DNA of 64,000 bases from WVXP01 sp964348095 (GTDB lineage: Bacteria; Desulfobacterota; BSN033; WVXP01): assembly GCA_964348095.1 (NCBI GenBank), contig CAYGBK010000116.1, positions 1-64,000 on the forward strand, read 5' to 3'. The notes beneath the pieces are model-generated. The model was not told where the DNA came from and did no database searches. It saw only the letters and a list, made by a program, of their open reading frames with translations. A program made the position numbers and the translations under genes. This document shows positions 1 to 8,716 of this stretch, in pieces (position 1 is the stretch's first letter; every line of letters begins with the position of its first letter).

Positions 1-108
1 ATCCTCATCCTTCCCTGGCACTGTGGACAGGTAAGGGGTCGACCTTCCCCGATTGAGTCGGGGACGGGCTTTGGATTGGTAGGTGATTTTGGGCTCTTCG
101 GGAATGTC

Positions 109-240
109 AGTCATACTTTAGGGAGCCGGATGCGCCGTATCGGCATTGTTGCCATGGCTCGAAGACTCTTTATTGACCTTTGGCTCTACCTGGAGGACGG
201 GGTGATTCCAGAGGAGGCGCACCTCAAACCGATAACATAA
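109..240 (+). pseudogene. transposase C-terminal remnant (IS110-like)
   Basis: The frame ending at the TAA at 238-240 reads as an Arg-rich start (MRRIGIVAMARRL) followed by DLWLYLEDGVIPEEAHLK. This resembles the C-terminal tail of IS110/IS1111-type transposases, which typically carry A-R-x-L, a W-x-Y-L motif and a G-x-(I/V)-P segment. The frame is open to the left edge, but codons before about 109 do not look like that family. It is therefore probably a tail fragment joined to unrelated DNA, or the end of an element cut by the window edge. No terminal repeats were recognised. The match is from memory on about 40 residues, so the family is tentative. Confidence 0.4.
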
Positions 241-680
241 TGGGGACAAAGGTCCTGAGTCATCGAGGGCAAGATATCGAAGGGCAGAGAGACCGCAGGG
301 TCGGTAAAGGCGCTCGTCAGTCTACTGGGTCCCAGAAGCGGTACCGCGGATATAGATGGGGCGCGTCCATAGAGGAGTTCGACAAAGCGCAACCCAAGCG
401 CATTCAGTATTAGGTGCCTGGCTTAACGATGTCAGCACGGATAGAAGTTGGCAGGGGACTATCAGGCCTGCTCGTTAAACGAACCGCCCAACCCACACGG
501 ATTAGAAATCAATGATGAACTGAGGCATCACGAGCCAAAACAACCCCATCGAAACAACCAGCGGCCACGGAGGAGAGACGCTACGACCAAATCAACTGAT
601 CAAACTCCTTGACAGGAGTGACCCTCATAGAAGTAGACTGGTTTGGGATTCATCTTACCCCTTGACACTGTCTGTACATA
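241..680. other. non-coding, decayed stretch
   Basis: This stretch separates the transposase remnant from the truncated dehydrogenase. Short open frames exist on both strands, but none reads like a protein. There is a TTGACA hexamer at 662-667 without a convincing -10. I read it as the scar of an insertion or deletion that also removed the front of the next gene. Confidence 0.5.
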
Positions 681-1211
681 GTAGATGCATCTTATCGGCG
701 ACTCCCCTTTCAGCGAAAAATCGGCGCGGGGCTCAAATTAGCGGAGTTTGAAAGAAAGCGACATGAAAAACAGATTCGACATGTGGGATTGACCGAATCT
801 ATCCACATGATTGCTCGTGGCCTCGGCTGGGATTTGGACAAAACAGTTGATGAGATTCTACCGGTTGTGGCTGAAACGCCCGTGGAAACTCCTTCCATTA
901 AAGTCCAATCTGGGGATGTGAGAGGAATGCGTCAGGTTGGACGGGGGCTTCAGAATGACAAAGAGGTTATAACCTTGGAAATGGTCATGTCCTTAGGACA
1001 AGAGAATCCGAAAGATGTCATTCACATAGAGGGAACACCTGATGTGAAACTGGTTTTCGAGGGGGGAATCCACGGCGACATCGCGACAGCCTCGGTAGTT
1101 GTAAACGCGATTCCTCGGTTGCTGGAGCTTCCTGCTGGTTTGAAGACGATGCTAGACATCCCACCAGTCCATTGCTACAAAGGCACACTGAATAGCATCA
1201 GAAGAGGATAG
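681..1211 (+). pseudogene. 5'-truncated DapB-like NAD(P)-dependent amino acid dehydrogenase
   Basis: The frame reads as the C-terminal half of the dihydrodipicolinate-reductase-like family that includes 2,4-diaminopentanoate dehydrogenase. Signs are QRKIGAGL near the front, HVGLTES, then GGIHGDIATASVVVNAIP and PPVHCYKG near the end. Homology-like sequence starts about 681, and an in-frame stop lies at 663-665. Roughly 176 residues remain of a family that is usually about 340, so the N-terminal Rossmann NAD(P)-binding half is missing. A GTG at 783 could start a shorter product, but without the cofactor domain it should not be a working dehydrogenase. It ends 4 bases before the downstream aminotransferase, so the two probably once formed an operon. 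Confidence 0.7.
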
Positions 1212-1215
1212 AACA

Positions 1216-2574
1216 ATGGATTTTAGGCAAGCGTACGTAGAGAATCATTCACTCTCAAAGGAGCTATACCACAGGGCTATCGAGATATTTCCTTCGGGTG
1301 TCACCCATGACGGCAGATTTCTCCAACCTTTCCCCATCTATGTGAACCGCGCCTCAGGCGCAAAAAAATGGGACGTAGACGGCCATGAGTATATCGATTA
1401 TTGGATGGGACATGGATCTCTGATTCTCGGCCATCAGCATCCCCATGTCGTCCAAGCCGTACACGGGCAGGTGGATCGTGGCGCCCATTATGGGGCGTGT
1501 CACGAACTGGAGGTCGAATGGGGAGAAAAGATTGTAGAATTGGTCCCGTCCGCCGAAAGGGTTCGATTCACAGCCTCGGGTACAGAGGCGACTTTAATGG
1601 CTTTAAGGCTCGCTCGATCTTATACCGGAAAGGAAAGAATCATCCGTCTGGCAGGCCACTATCATGGATGGCACGATTCTGTCTCCATCGGCATCGTGCC
1701 GCCCTTCGACCTTCCCCATTCGAGCGGCATCCCTGAGGATTTACTGAGACTCACCCTGGTATTGCCGCCCGACGATCTGGACAGAGTAGAGGACGAGTTG
1801 AAGAAGGATCACCATGTGGCCGGTGTGATTCTTGAGCCATCAGGCGGGTTTTCGGGGGCCTTCCCTCTTAATCGTGAGTATCTCGAGGGCTTGAGGAAAC
1901 TCACTCAGACCTTTGACATCGTTCTTATTTTTGATGAAGTCATCACTGGATTTCGATATGCACCCGGGGGAGCGCAGGAATACTATGGGGTAACTCCTGA
2001 CCTTTCTTGCTTTGCCAAGATCGTTACGGGAGGATTTCCGGGAGGAGCCGTTGCTGGAAGGAAAGAAATCATGGAGTATCTCGAATTCAAGGCCGACCCG
2101 GAATGGAACCGGAAGAAAAAAATCCTTCACGCCGGAACATTTAATGCCAACCCAATTTCTGCAGCTGCTGGGATTGAGACGCTAAGAATCATATCTCAAG
2201 GAGAGGTAATTCCTCGAGCCAATGAGAACGCTCAGAAAATCCGCGATACCCTGAACGATGTGATCGACCACCATGGTGTAAAATGGTGCGCCCATGGAGA
2301 ACACTCGATCGTCCACATTCTGATGAACCATCGGTGTCCAAAAGGGGCGGCCTGTGACCGAAGGCACTGCATTTACGATTACAATCTGCTTTATCAAAAG
2401 GACCCTGTCCTTTTGACCGATTTCCGAACCGCTATGCTGAACTATGGGATTGATTCCGTCGGGGATCACTGGTGGATTTCCTCCCTACACTCGGGCGAGG
2501 TCGTGGAAAGGACAGGTGACGCCTTTGACCGAACGATCAAGATACTTAAGAAAAGCATTCCAGATCGTTTCTGA
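1216..2574 (+). CDS. class III aminotransferase, glutamate-1-semialdehyde-aminomutase-like
   Basis: A 452-residue PLP enzyme of fold type I, aminotransferase class III. Visible features are the GHGSLILGH segment near residue 70, SGTEATLMALRLAR near 120, the FDEVITGFR metal/PLP-ring motif near 240, the presumed Schiff-base lysine K268 in AKIVTGGFPGGA, and HAGTFNANP near 305. These resemble HemL-like proteins, but there is no hem gene nearby and the substrate is unknown. An unusual C-terminal cluster (C374, C380, H384, C385) could bind a metal. The gene follows the truncated dehydrogenase by 4 bases. Known family role: moving an amino group between amino acid and keto acid or within one molecule. 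The amino acid dehydrogenase remnant and racemase neighbours suggest amino acid degradation (inference). Confidence 0.8.
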   Translation: MDFRQAYVENHSLSKELYHRAIEIFPSGVTHDGRFLQPFPIYVNRASGAKKWDVDGHEYIDYWMGHGSLILGHQHPHVVQAVHGQVDRGAHYGACHELEVEWGEKIVELVPSAERVRFTASGTEATLMALRLARSYTGKERIIRLAGHYHGWHDSVSIGIVPPFDLPHSSGIPEDLLRLTLVLPPDDLDRVEDELKKDHHVAGVILEPSGGFSGAFPLNREYLEGLRKLTQTFDIVLIFDEVITGFRYAPGGAQEYYGVTPDLSCFAKIVTGGFPGGAVAGRKEIMEYLEFKADPEWNRKKKILHAGTFNANPISAAAGIETLRIISQGEVIPRANENAQKIRDTLNDVIDHHGVKWCAHGEHSIVHILMNHRCPKGAACDRRHCIYDYNLLYQKDPVLLTDFRTAMLNYGIDSVGDHWWISSLHSGEVVERTGDAFDRTIKILKKSIPDRF

Positions 2575-2671
2575 CCGTTCTTCTATGTGAGGACTGAGGC
2601 GTTCCTTATGTCTCGACCGAGAAAACAGATTCTGGTCATCCATGTTGTGCTTTTTCACATGTTCGGGTTTA

Positions 2672-2680
2672 TGCTATCAT
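2672..2680 (+). promoter_or_regulatory. candidate extended -10 promoter for the LarA-like gene
   Basis: TGC followed by TATCAT at 2675-2680 forms an extended -10 element about 80 bases before the GTG start at 2759. No clear -35 was seen, which is acceptable for an extended -10 promoter. The 184-base gap after the aminotransferase supports a separate transcript. Confidence 0.35.
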
Positions 2681-2758
2681 TTCAATTGTGACGGCCTGGG
2701 CAAATGTCCATGAGAAGCAGCCGAAAAGAGAACAAGAACTATTCTCTGGAGTTTCAGG

Positions 2759-4090
2759 GTGGGAAGACGATCGTCTAGTCGCCATGGGTTTATCGTTGTG
2801 AAAGGTGAGAAGGTGGAATTTAGGATTCCCCAGGCGTGGAGGATCATCTGCCAGTCGGCACCACCCAAAGGATCATCATCGGCGTCTTCAACAGAGAGTT
2901 TGGTGCGAAGCGCTCTGGACAGTCCTGTCGGGTCCAAGAGAATCAAGGATCTTGTCAACCCTGACTCACAGTTGGCTATTCTCGTAGACGACGACACCCG
3001 CCCAACCCCTGTAAGAGAAGTTTTACCGCCCCTGCTGGAGGCCCTGGACGATTGCCATGTGTCGAGAGAAAAGATCGATATCGTCATTGCTGTCGGTACC
3101 CATCCACCCATGAGTGGGGAAAAGCTTGAGCGGCGGATTGGAGAATGGGTCCTCAAGAATTACCGAGTTTCGAATCACGACAGTTGGGCATCTGATCTAG
3201 TCTCTATCGGCACCCTGAAAGGTATTGAGATACACATCAATCCCATCGTTGCCAAAGCAGACTTCACGATTGGGATTGGTGCCAACATTCCTCATCCCTT
3301 TGCCGGATTTGGCGGCGGACCGAAGATCGCCATTCCCGGCATCTGCGGCTATGATACTATTCGAAAACACCACACCAGTACCTTGATGGAACCGGGTTCC
3401 TACCTCGGCAGGGTGGACGGGAATCCATTCTATGATTTTATCTGTCGAGCATGCGAGATGTTGGGTTTGAATTATGTGATCGATTGCCTAGTTGACTCCG
3501 ATGGTCGAGCTGTGAGAGTTTTCTCAGGCCATCCACTCAAGGCTCACGATGCAGGGATTCGAGCGTGCCGAAAAATCTATGGTCTGGAACTCGACGAGCA
3601 AGCCGATGTGACCATTGCCTCCGCATACCCACACGAGGAGGGGCCCCAGATCATCAAACCCATCCTTCCAGCGGTCATGACGACCAAAAAAGGAGGAACG
3701 CTGATTCTCGTTGCAAATTGTGAGAACGGTTTGGCAGAGCCTTTTTTGAAAATGTTCGATCTCGTTCGGACTCAGAATCCTGGAAATCCTATGAGGACAG
3801 TCATCGATCACATGAGGGCACGGAAGGCTTTCGTTCCAAATAGTCCAATGGACTTCAACTGCGCGATTCAGGTGAATTTTGCCTGTCTGAAGGAGATTGA
3901 AGTCGTTCTGGTTTCCGAACGTGTGACCGAGGCACAGGCTTCAAGGATTGGATTCAAACACGCAAAGGACCTGGAAACCGCCATGAATCTGGCCTCGGCT
4001 TCACAGGAGAAAGCAAAAGTCAACGTCTTCGCCGCCGGCGGTATCGTCCTGCCCTTGGTTTCAAGGGAGATGAATCTCTTTACGTCCTAG
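2759..4090 (+). CDS. larA: LarA-like nickel-pincer racemase/epimerase (DUF2088)
   Basis: A 443-residue protein of the lactate racemase LarA family. Family motifs seen are DDDTRPTP near residue 78, VIAVGTHPPM near 110, and the PHPFAGFGGGPKIAIPGICGYDTI block near 180 followed by HH at about 203-204. LarA enzymes use a covalently bound nickel-pincer nucleotide to racemise 2-hydroxy acids by hydride transfer. Homologues act on other 2-hydroxy acids, so lactate is only one candidate substrate. A GGAG at 2748-2751 sits 7 bases before the GTG at 2759 and supports this start. The maturation genes larB and larC lie 48-54 kb away in the same window. The 3' end overlaps the convergent methyltransferase gene by 11 bases. 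Confidence 0.85.
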   Translation: MGRRSSSRHGFIVVKGEKVEFRIPQAWRIICQSAPPKGSSSASSTESLVRSALDSPVGSKRIKDLVNPDSQLAILVDDDTRPTPVREVLPPLLEALDDCHVSREKIDIVIAVGTHPPMSGEKLERRIGEWVLKNYRVSNHDSWASDLVSIGTLKGIEIHINPIVAKADFTIGIGANIPHPFAGFGGGPKIAIPGICGYDTIRKHHTSTLMEPGSYLGRVDGNPFYDFICRACEMLGLNYVIDCLVDSDGRAVRVFSGHPLKAHDAGIRACRKIYGLELDEQADVTIASAYPHEEGPQIIKPILPAVMTTKKGGTLILVANCENGLAEPFLKMFDLVRTQNPGNPMRTVIDHMRARKAFVPNSPMDFNCAIQVNFACLKEIEVVLVSERVTEAQASRIGFKHAKDLETAMNLASASQEKAKVNVFAAGGIVLPLVSREMNLFTS

Positions 4091-4988
4091 GCGGCGGGTC
4101 GTCAAGAATTCGTTTGCAGACGGCGGAAATAAATTCCGGCGTCGTTCCGCAACATCCTCCCACCGCATTGACCCCTATTCGCACGATCGCCTCCATATCC
4201 TCGGCAAAATCTTCAGAGTCCTGTTCGTAGATGGTCTTCCCATCTTTCAGCTGAGGATTTCCGGCATTGGGCTGGACAATGACTGGGAGGGTCGTGCTGT
4301 CTCTAAGGATCCGCGCGAGAGGGATCATCCCTTTGCTCCCGATAGTGCAATTCGCCCCGACCACATCAGCCCCCTCGTCCTCTAAGGTTTTTGAACAAAC
4401 CTCAGGTGTTTCTCCCATGAGGGTGAAATATCCTCGGTCCTTCTTTTCATATGTCATGGAAACAAACACCGGGCACTGGCTAACCGTTCGAACTCCTTTT
4501 AGCGCGGCCACGGCCTCTTGGAGGCTGAACATGGTCTCAATAAGAATTAGATCCACCTTTTCTGAGTCTAAGGCCTCGGCCTGCTCGGCGAAAATCCCCT
4601 CCATCTCGTGCGCAGTGAGGTTACCATCGGGCGCAATCAATTCCCCAGATGGGCCGATATCCCCGGCCACGAATCTGTCTCCTGGGTTCACCCCCTTGGC
4701 GAGTTTGGCCGCAAGGGTATTGAACTGGAAGACCTCCCGTTCCAGATTCTTTTTCTTAAGCTTCGACCGATTTGCCCCGAAGGTGTTTGTCAATGCCACA
4801 TCGCAGCCCGCTTCAAAATAGCGCCGGTGTATCGCCTTGACCATGTCGGGTTTATCGAGATTCCATCTTTCTGATATTTCTCCGCCTGACAGACCCTCGG
4901 CGATCAGCATGGTCCCCATAGCGCCATCGAAAAGGACTGTCCTTTCCCTGACGAGGCAAATAAGGTCTTTTGACTTTTCCCTTTCCAT
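4080..4988 (-). CDS. homocysteine S-methyltransferase family protein (MetH N-terminal domain-like)
   Basis: A zinc-dependent methyltransferase TIM barrel of about 302 residues, matching a stand-alone N-terminal Hcy domain of MetH. It shows LFDGAMGTML near the start, LTNTFGANR near 65, ETMFSLQEA near 155, GANCT near 215 and GGCCGTTP near 280. The single Cys of GANCT and the CC pair are the usual zinc ligands. A first ATG at 5000 has its purine run touching the start codon, whereas GGGAG sits 6 bases before the ATG at 4988, so 4988 is preferred. No cobalamin or folate domains follow, so it could be a homocysteine or selenohomocysteine methyltransferase, or the methyl-transfer part of a split system. 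The methyl donor is unknown. Confidence 0.82.
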   Translation of the reverse strand: MEREKSKDLICLVRERTVLFDGAMGTMLIAEGLSGGEISERWNLDKPDMVKAIHRRYFEAGCDVALTNTFGANRSKLKKKNLEREVFQFNTLAAKLAKGVNPGDRFVAGDIGPSGELIAPDGNLTAHEMEGIFAEQAEALDSEKVDLILIETMFSLQEAVAALKGVRTVSQCPVFVSMTYEKKDRGYFTLMGETPEVCSKTLEDEGADVVGANCTIGSKGMIPLARILRDSTTLPVIVQPNAGNPQLKDGKTIYEQDSEDFAEDMEAIVRIGVNAVGGCCGTTPEFISAVCKRILDDPPPRT

Positions 4989-5380
4989 CACTTCTCCCAT
5001 CCTTTCGGACTAAATTCCAAGGGTTCTCAGGCCTCGGGCTTCATTGGTTTTTCATCCCGGACAACTAAAAACTCAAGCATCGCGAAGGGTGCTCGCGGGT
5101 TGTCTATCTCCCCAAAATCGAAGAAAGCCTCCTGATAAGACGGCAACAGAATCGAGAAAGCACCACCTGGGCACAGGGGTAACAGGCAAAAGACAAAGAT
5201 AACGTTAAAAAGGCACAAGGAAAAAAGGGGAAAAGGCTACAGGAAAAGGATCTCAACGCCAAGAACAGCGCCTTTCGCTTGACCTTTGTCCGCGGCCCTG
5301 ATCCTTTCGCCCTAGGGGCATGTCGGAAAAAGTCTCTGACCAGTGACGATCAGCTTCTTGGAAGTATGAACGGCCTTCGC
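4989..5380. other. intergenic region with one copy of a dispersed repeat
   Basis: This region separates the methyltransferase gene start from the end of the GNAT gene. Apart from the repeat at 5218-5315 it holds a weak 63-codon reading frame on the minus strand (5027-5218). That frame has a GTG start without a ribosome site, partly inside repeat-like sequence. I see no gene I can support. Confidence 0.5.
5218..5315 (+). repeat. dispersed intergenic repeat, copy A (about 98 bp)
   Basis: The sequence from AGGAAAAAAGGGG to CCCTGATCCTTTCGCC aligns along its whole length, with few gaps, to 58894-58990 in the same orientation. Shared blocks include CCAAGAA, AGCG, CCTTTGTCC and CCCTGATCCTTT. Both copies lie between genes. 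There is no coding content or clear terminal repeat, so I read it as a small intergenic repeat family. Confidence 0.65.
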
Positions 5381-6502
5381 CTATGATACAGGGCCTTCAT
5401 AGAGACGATACGTCTTGTAGATCCGTCCCCCCAACATCTCTATCCCTCGACGCATCAGCATATTGTCTTCAAGGATCCATGACAGTTCACTCTGTTGAAA
5501 CCCTTTCTTGAGCCCCCTCTGGAAACTCTCAAGATAAAGGAGCCCCTCGATGCCCCGCTTTTGATAGCCGTATTTGACGCCCAATAGCATGGTTCGGAGG
5601 TCTTTGATTTTCTTAGAATAGTAGAGAAACTTAAGTGCGCCAGTCAGTCCGATCTTACCGTTGAGCCGTTTGAGGACCTGATTATAATCTGGAAAAGATG
5701 CAACAAAACCGACGCCCTCACCGTTTATTTCTGCGATGAGAACGAGGTCTTCGATCACGAGAGGTTTCAATCGGGTGGCTAGGAAATCTATCTCAGCCGC
5801 CGTCAAAGGCACAAATCCCCAGTTATCGACCCAGGCGTTATTGTAAATATCTCTGATGATCTGAAGTTCTTCTTTCATTTTTCGTAGCCGAATCGGACGA
5901 ATTGTTAGATCTGGCAACCTCTTCCAAATTCGGCTGGCGAATCTCTCCAACTTTTCGGGAAGCATACTCACCTCAATGACATATGCATAGAGATCCTTGC
6001 ACTTCTCCAAACCACATTCGTTCATCAAATCGATGTAATAGGATGGATTGTAGGGCATCATCAGCACCGGAGACTTATCAAAACCCTCTGCGAGAAGACC
6101 ACACTCATCGTTTGTCGACGGGTTGAAGGGACCCCTCACGGTTTTCATCCCACGGGCTTTGCCCCAATCCCTGACCGTATCAATGAGGGACCGTGCAACG
6201 TCTGGGTCATTGATGGACTCAAAAAAGCCGAAAAAGACGGCTTTGTCACCACTGAAATCAATATAGCGCCTGTCGAGAATGGCGGCTACGCGCCCTGCCC
6301 TCTCCTGTCCTTTTCGGGCCAGAAACAATTCGATCTCACCGTGCTCAAAGAAAGGGTATCGGGGGCTAAACATGAACATCTGTTCCTTGATCAGGGGTGG
6401 GACCCAGAGGGGATCATTCCTGTAGATCGTCCATGGGAACCGAATGAACTGCTTGACCGCCGGTTTTCCCACGACTTTTTCGACCGTCGTCCCTTCAGCC
6501 AC
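5381..6502 (-). CDS. GNAT-fold acyltransferase, candidate bacterial ceramide synthase
   Basis: A 373-residue soluble protein with a conserved N-terminal block (YRNDPLWVPPL, FFEHGE, VGR-like AGRVAAI) and the central RGPFNPSTNDECGLL motif near residue 123, then MMPYNPSYY. A GNAT-like acyl-CoA fold is inferred from family knowledge. Proteins of this type sit beside serine-palmitoyltransferase-like genes in several bacteria, and the N-acyltransferase of bacterial ceramide synthesis is GNAT-related. Here it is the last gene of a three-gene minus-strand run after an alpha-oxoamine synthase and an epimerase, 27 bases downstream. AGGAGG sits 5 bases before the GTG start. The GNAT-like family is fairly sure; the ceramide role is inference from context. 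Confidence 0.65.
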   Translation of the reverse strand: MAEGTTVEKVVGKPAVKQFIRFPWTIYRNDPLWVPPLIKEQMFMFSPRYPFFEHGEIELFLARKGQERAGRVAAILDRRYIDFSGDKAVFFGFFESINDPDVARSLIDTVRDWGKARGMKTVRGPFNPSTNDECGLLAEGFDKSPVLMMPYNPSYYIDLMNECGLEKCKDLYAYVIEVSMLPEKLERFASRIWKRLPDLTIRPIRLRKMKEELQIIRDIYNNAWVDNWGFVPLTAAEIDFLATRLKPLVIEDLVLIAEINGEGVGFVASFPDYNQVLKRLNGKIGLTGALKFLYYSKKIKDLRTMLLGVKYGYQKRGIEGLLYLESFQRGLKKGFQQSELSWILEDNMLMRRGIEMLGGRIYKTYRLYEGPVS

Positions 6503-6529
6503 TCTCCCCTCCTGACAGCGAATTTCAAT

Positions 6530-7708
6530 TCATATGAGTCCCACGCTTCGGGCGACCTCCCCAAATTCCTCTAAGACCGTGTCAAGGTGCTCTTCTTTGT
6601 GAGTCGACATATAGCTGGTTCTCAAGAGCTCCCTCCCAGGAGGAACCGCGGGGCTAACAACGGGATTTACAAAAACCCCTCGGTCCGCAAGGGCCCTGCA
6701 CATGCCGTAAACCTTGGCGGTGTCTTTCACAAGGACTGGAATGATTGGGGTCTCACTCACACCAGTATCGAGACCGAGTTCGCAGTACCCATCCTTCATT
6801 TTGCGCGTATTTTCCCAGAGCCTCTGTCGCAGTTGAGGCTCCTCACGGATGACGTCGAGAGCTGCGCTGACCACAGCCACCATAACCGGAGGAAGGCTTG
6901 CACTAAAAATCTGGGTACGGCCGAGGTGCTTGATCCAACTGACAACCTTCTTGGGTCCTGCAACAAAACCCCCGTTTGCGGCAAGGGACTTGCTGAATGT
7001 CCCCATCACCAGGTCAGCACCGTCTTCCATGCCATAGTGCTCTTCAGTTCCTCGGCCTTCCTGGCCAAGGACGCCAATCGAATGGGCATCGTCCAAGAAA
7101 ATCCGGGCGCCATACTTTCTGGCCAACTCGACCATTTCTGGGAGCTTGATGATATCTCCTTCCATACTGAAGACGCCGTCGACAATAATCAGCTTGGCCT
7201 GACCAGCCTCCTTCTTCAGAATCCGCTCCAGATCGTTCATGTCATTGTGGCGGAATTTCACCACCCGCCCAAAAGAGAGGCGGCACCCATCGATGATACT
7301 CGCATGGTCGTACTGATCGATTATCATGAGATCGTGACGGCCTACCAGGGAAGCAATTCCTCCAAGATTCGCCAGATAACCTGTCGCGAAAACAACGGCG
7401 GCCTCTTTGCGAGCGAAAGCGGCGAGCTTCTCTTCCAGTTCCTCGTGAATCACCAGATTGCCGTTCAGGAGTCTAGACCCAGTACACCCACTCCCATACT
7501 GCTCGATTGCGTTGATGGCTGCCTCTTTGATCCGAGGATGGGTCGTCAAGCCAAGGTAGTTGTTCGACCCAATCATGATCATTCGCTTCCCATTTACCAT
7601 CACCTCTGGACCCTGAGGGGAGCCCAGCTCTCGGAAAAAGAAATAGTTTCCGCTGGCCTGTGCTTCTTCAACGCCATTGAAGGCAAAACATTTTTCAAGA
7701 ATATCCAT
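6530..7708 (-). CDS. alpha-oxoamine synthase, serine palmitoyltransferase/KBL/AONS-like
   Basis: A PLP enzyme of the alpha-oxoamine synthase family (about 392 residues). Numbering from an ATG at 7717, it shows SNNYLGL near 51, GSGCTGSRLLNG near 75, H138 in YDHASIIDG, D209 and H212 in LDDAHS, and the Schiff-base lysine K243 in GTFSKSLAANGGF. Family members condense an amino acid with an acyl thioester: serine plus acyl-CoA/ACP gives 3-ketosphinganine, alanine gives the biotin precursor, glycine gives 2-amino-3-ketobutyrate. No biotin genes or threonine dehydrogenase are adjacent, whereas an epimerase-like reductase and an N-acyltransferase are, which favours sphingoid base synthesis. AGGGG abuts the first ATG, so the ATG at 7708 (9-base spacing) is the likelier start. 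Confidence 0.85.
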   Translation of the reverse strand: MDILEKCFAFNGVEEAQASGNYFFFRELGSPQGPEVMVNGKRMIMIGSNNYLGLTTHPRIKEAAINAIEQYGSGCTGSRLLNGNLVIHEELEEKLAAFARKEAAVVFATGYLANLGGIASLVGRHDLMIIDQYDHASIIDGCRLSFGRVVKFRHNDMNDLERILKKEAGQAKLIIVDGVFSMEGDIIKLPEMVELARKYGARIFLDDAHSIGVLGQEGRGTEEHYGMEDGADLVMGTFSKSLAANGGFVAGPKKVVSWIKHLGRTQIFSASLPPVMVAVVSAALDVIREEPQLRQRLWENTRKMKDGYCELGLDTGVSETPIIPVLVKDTAKVYGMCRALADRGVFVNPVVSPAVPPGRELLRTSYMSTHKEEHLDTVLEEFGEVARSVGLI

Positions 7709-7720
7709 CGCCACCATCCC

Positions 7721-8716
7721 CTAGCTTTTTAACCATCCCTCAGCTCGGTACCATTCCACGGTCGAAGCTATGCCCCGCTTCAAATCAAAAGCGGCAGAAA
7801 GATCCAGTTCGGACATTGCTTTGCTGGAGTCGCAACACCAGTTCGGCTGAACCATTTCCTGATATCTCTCTTTCCCAAATACACGGGGTCTGCCAGAACG
7901 CCTCGATATCCAATCCGCTATCTCGGCAGACCATCGAAACACGCTGACCGGTACCTTAACCCGAATGGCTCGAACTCCCAAAGCCTCCTCAATTGCGCTG
8001 CCCAAATCATGCCAGGCATATGTGTTCCCGTCAGAAACGAAGAATATCTCACCACTCGGAAGGTCTTTTCTACCGGCCACGATGAAAGCCGAAACAAGGT
8101 CATTAACATAGCACAGACTCAGCCGGTGTTCCATACGCCAAAGACCAATCTGTACCCCCATCCCAATGGATCGAAAAAAGGGCAAGAAATCCTGGTCTCT
8201 CGGCCCGTAAACCGCACACGCCCGCAGAATGACCACATTCAAAAGGTCTCGGAACTTGAGGACCGCTTCTTCACCGCGGCGTTTACTCCACCCATAGTGT
8301 GAAACCGGCAGACATGGATCCGTTTCTGTGGACAGACCATCTCCTTTGCATGGACCAACGGCTGCCTGGCTGGAAAGGTAAACAAAACGCTTAAGTCCTG
8401 GGTTCCTTTCAGCACAAGCCCGAACAAGATTCTCCGTCCCCTCCGCGTTGACCTGATAGAATGCATGATGATCTGTTGCCTTTGTTATGCCGGCTACATG
8501 ATAGACCTGTTCCACGCCATTGACGGCTGAGGTGAGCGATCGGAAATCTTGACAATCACCCTGAACAATCTCAACATTGAGTCCTTGTATCCATCTATGG
8601 GAACTCTCATTTCTGACAAGACAACGCACCTCGTTGCCTTCCGCTACGAGAGCCTCCACGAGGTGACTTCCTATGAATCCAGTCGCCCCAGTGACCAGCG
8701 ATTTTCTAGATGCCAT
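7721..8716 (-). CDS. NAD-dependent epimerase/dehydratase, CerR-like reductase candidate
   Basis: An extended short-chain dehydrogenase of about 331 residues. GATGFIGSH near residue 10 is the nucleotide-binding loop, VYLSS lies near 112, and the catalytic tyrosine and lysine appear in YGWSK near 140. In bacterial sphingolipid clusters an epimerase-annotated protein reduces 3-ketosphinganine or its acylated form. Here the gene is first in a minus-strand run with the alpha-oxoamine synthase a few bases downstream, so that role is plausible but inferred. The ATG at 8716 lies right before the Rossmann motif and is preferred over a TTG at 8746. No good ribosome site precedes either. A nucleotide-sugar epimerase is the main alternative. 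Confidence 0.78.
   Translation of the reverse strand: MASRKSLVTGATGFIGSHLVEALVAEGNEVRCLVRNESSHRWIQGLNVEIVQGDCQDFRSLTSAVNGVEQVYHVAGITKATDHHAFYQVNAEGTENLVRACAERNPGLKRFVYLSSQAAVGPCKGDGLSTETDPCLPVSHYGWSKRRGEEAVLKFRDLLNVVILRACAVYGPRDQDFLPFFRSIGMGVQIGLWRMEHRLSLCYVNDLVSAFIVAGRKDLPSGEIFFVSDGNTYAWHDLGSAIEEALGVRAIRVKVPVSVFRWSAEIADWISRRSGRPRVFGKERYQEMVQPNWCCDSSKAMSELDLSAAFDLKRGIASTVEWYRAEGWLKS

Noticed and set aside
1..113. Minus-strand frame reading PLTCPQCQGRMR, like a zinc knuckle of an IS91-type transposase
   Set aside because: Only about a dozen residues look informative, the upstream part fits no family, and the plus strand is also open here. Too short to call.
5027..5218. 63-codon minus-strand frame upstream of the methyltransferase gene
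   Set aside because: GTG start without a ribosome site, the front half lies at the edge of a repeat, and no family features are visible.
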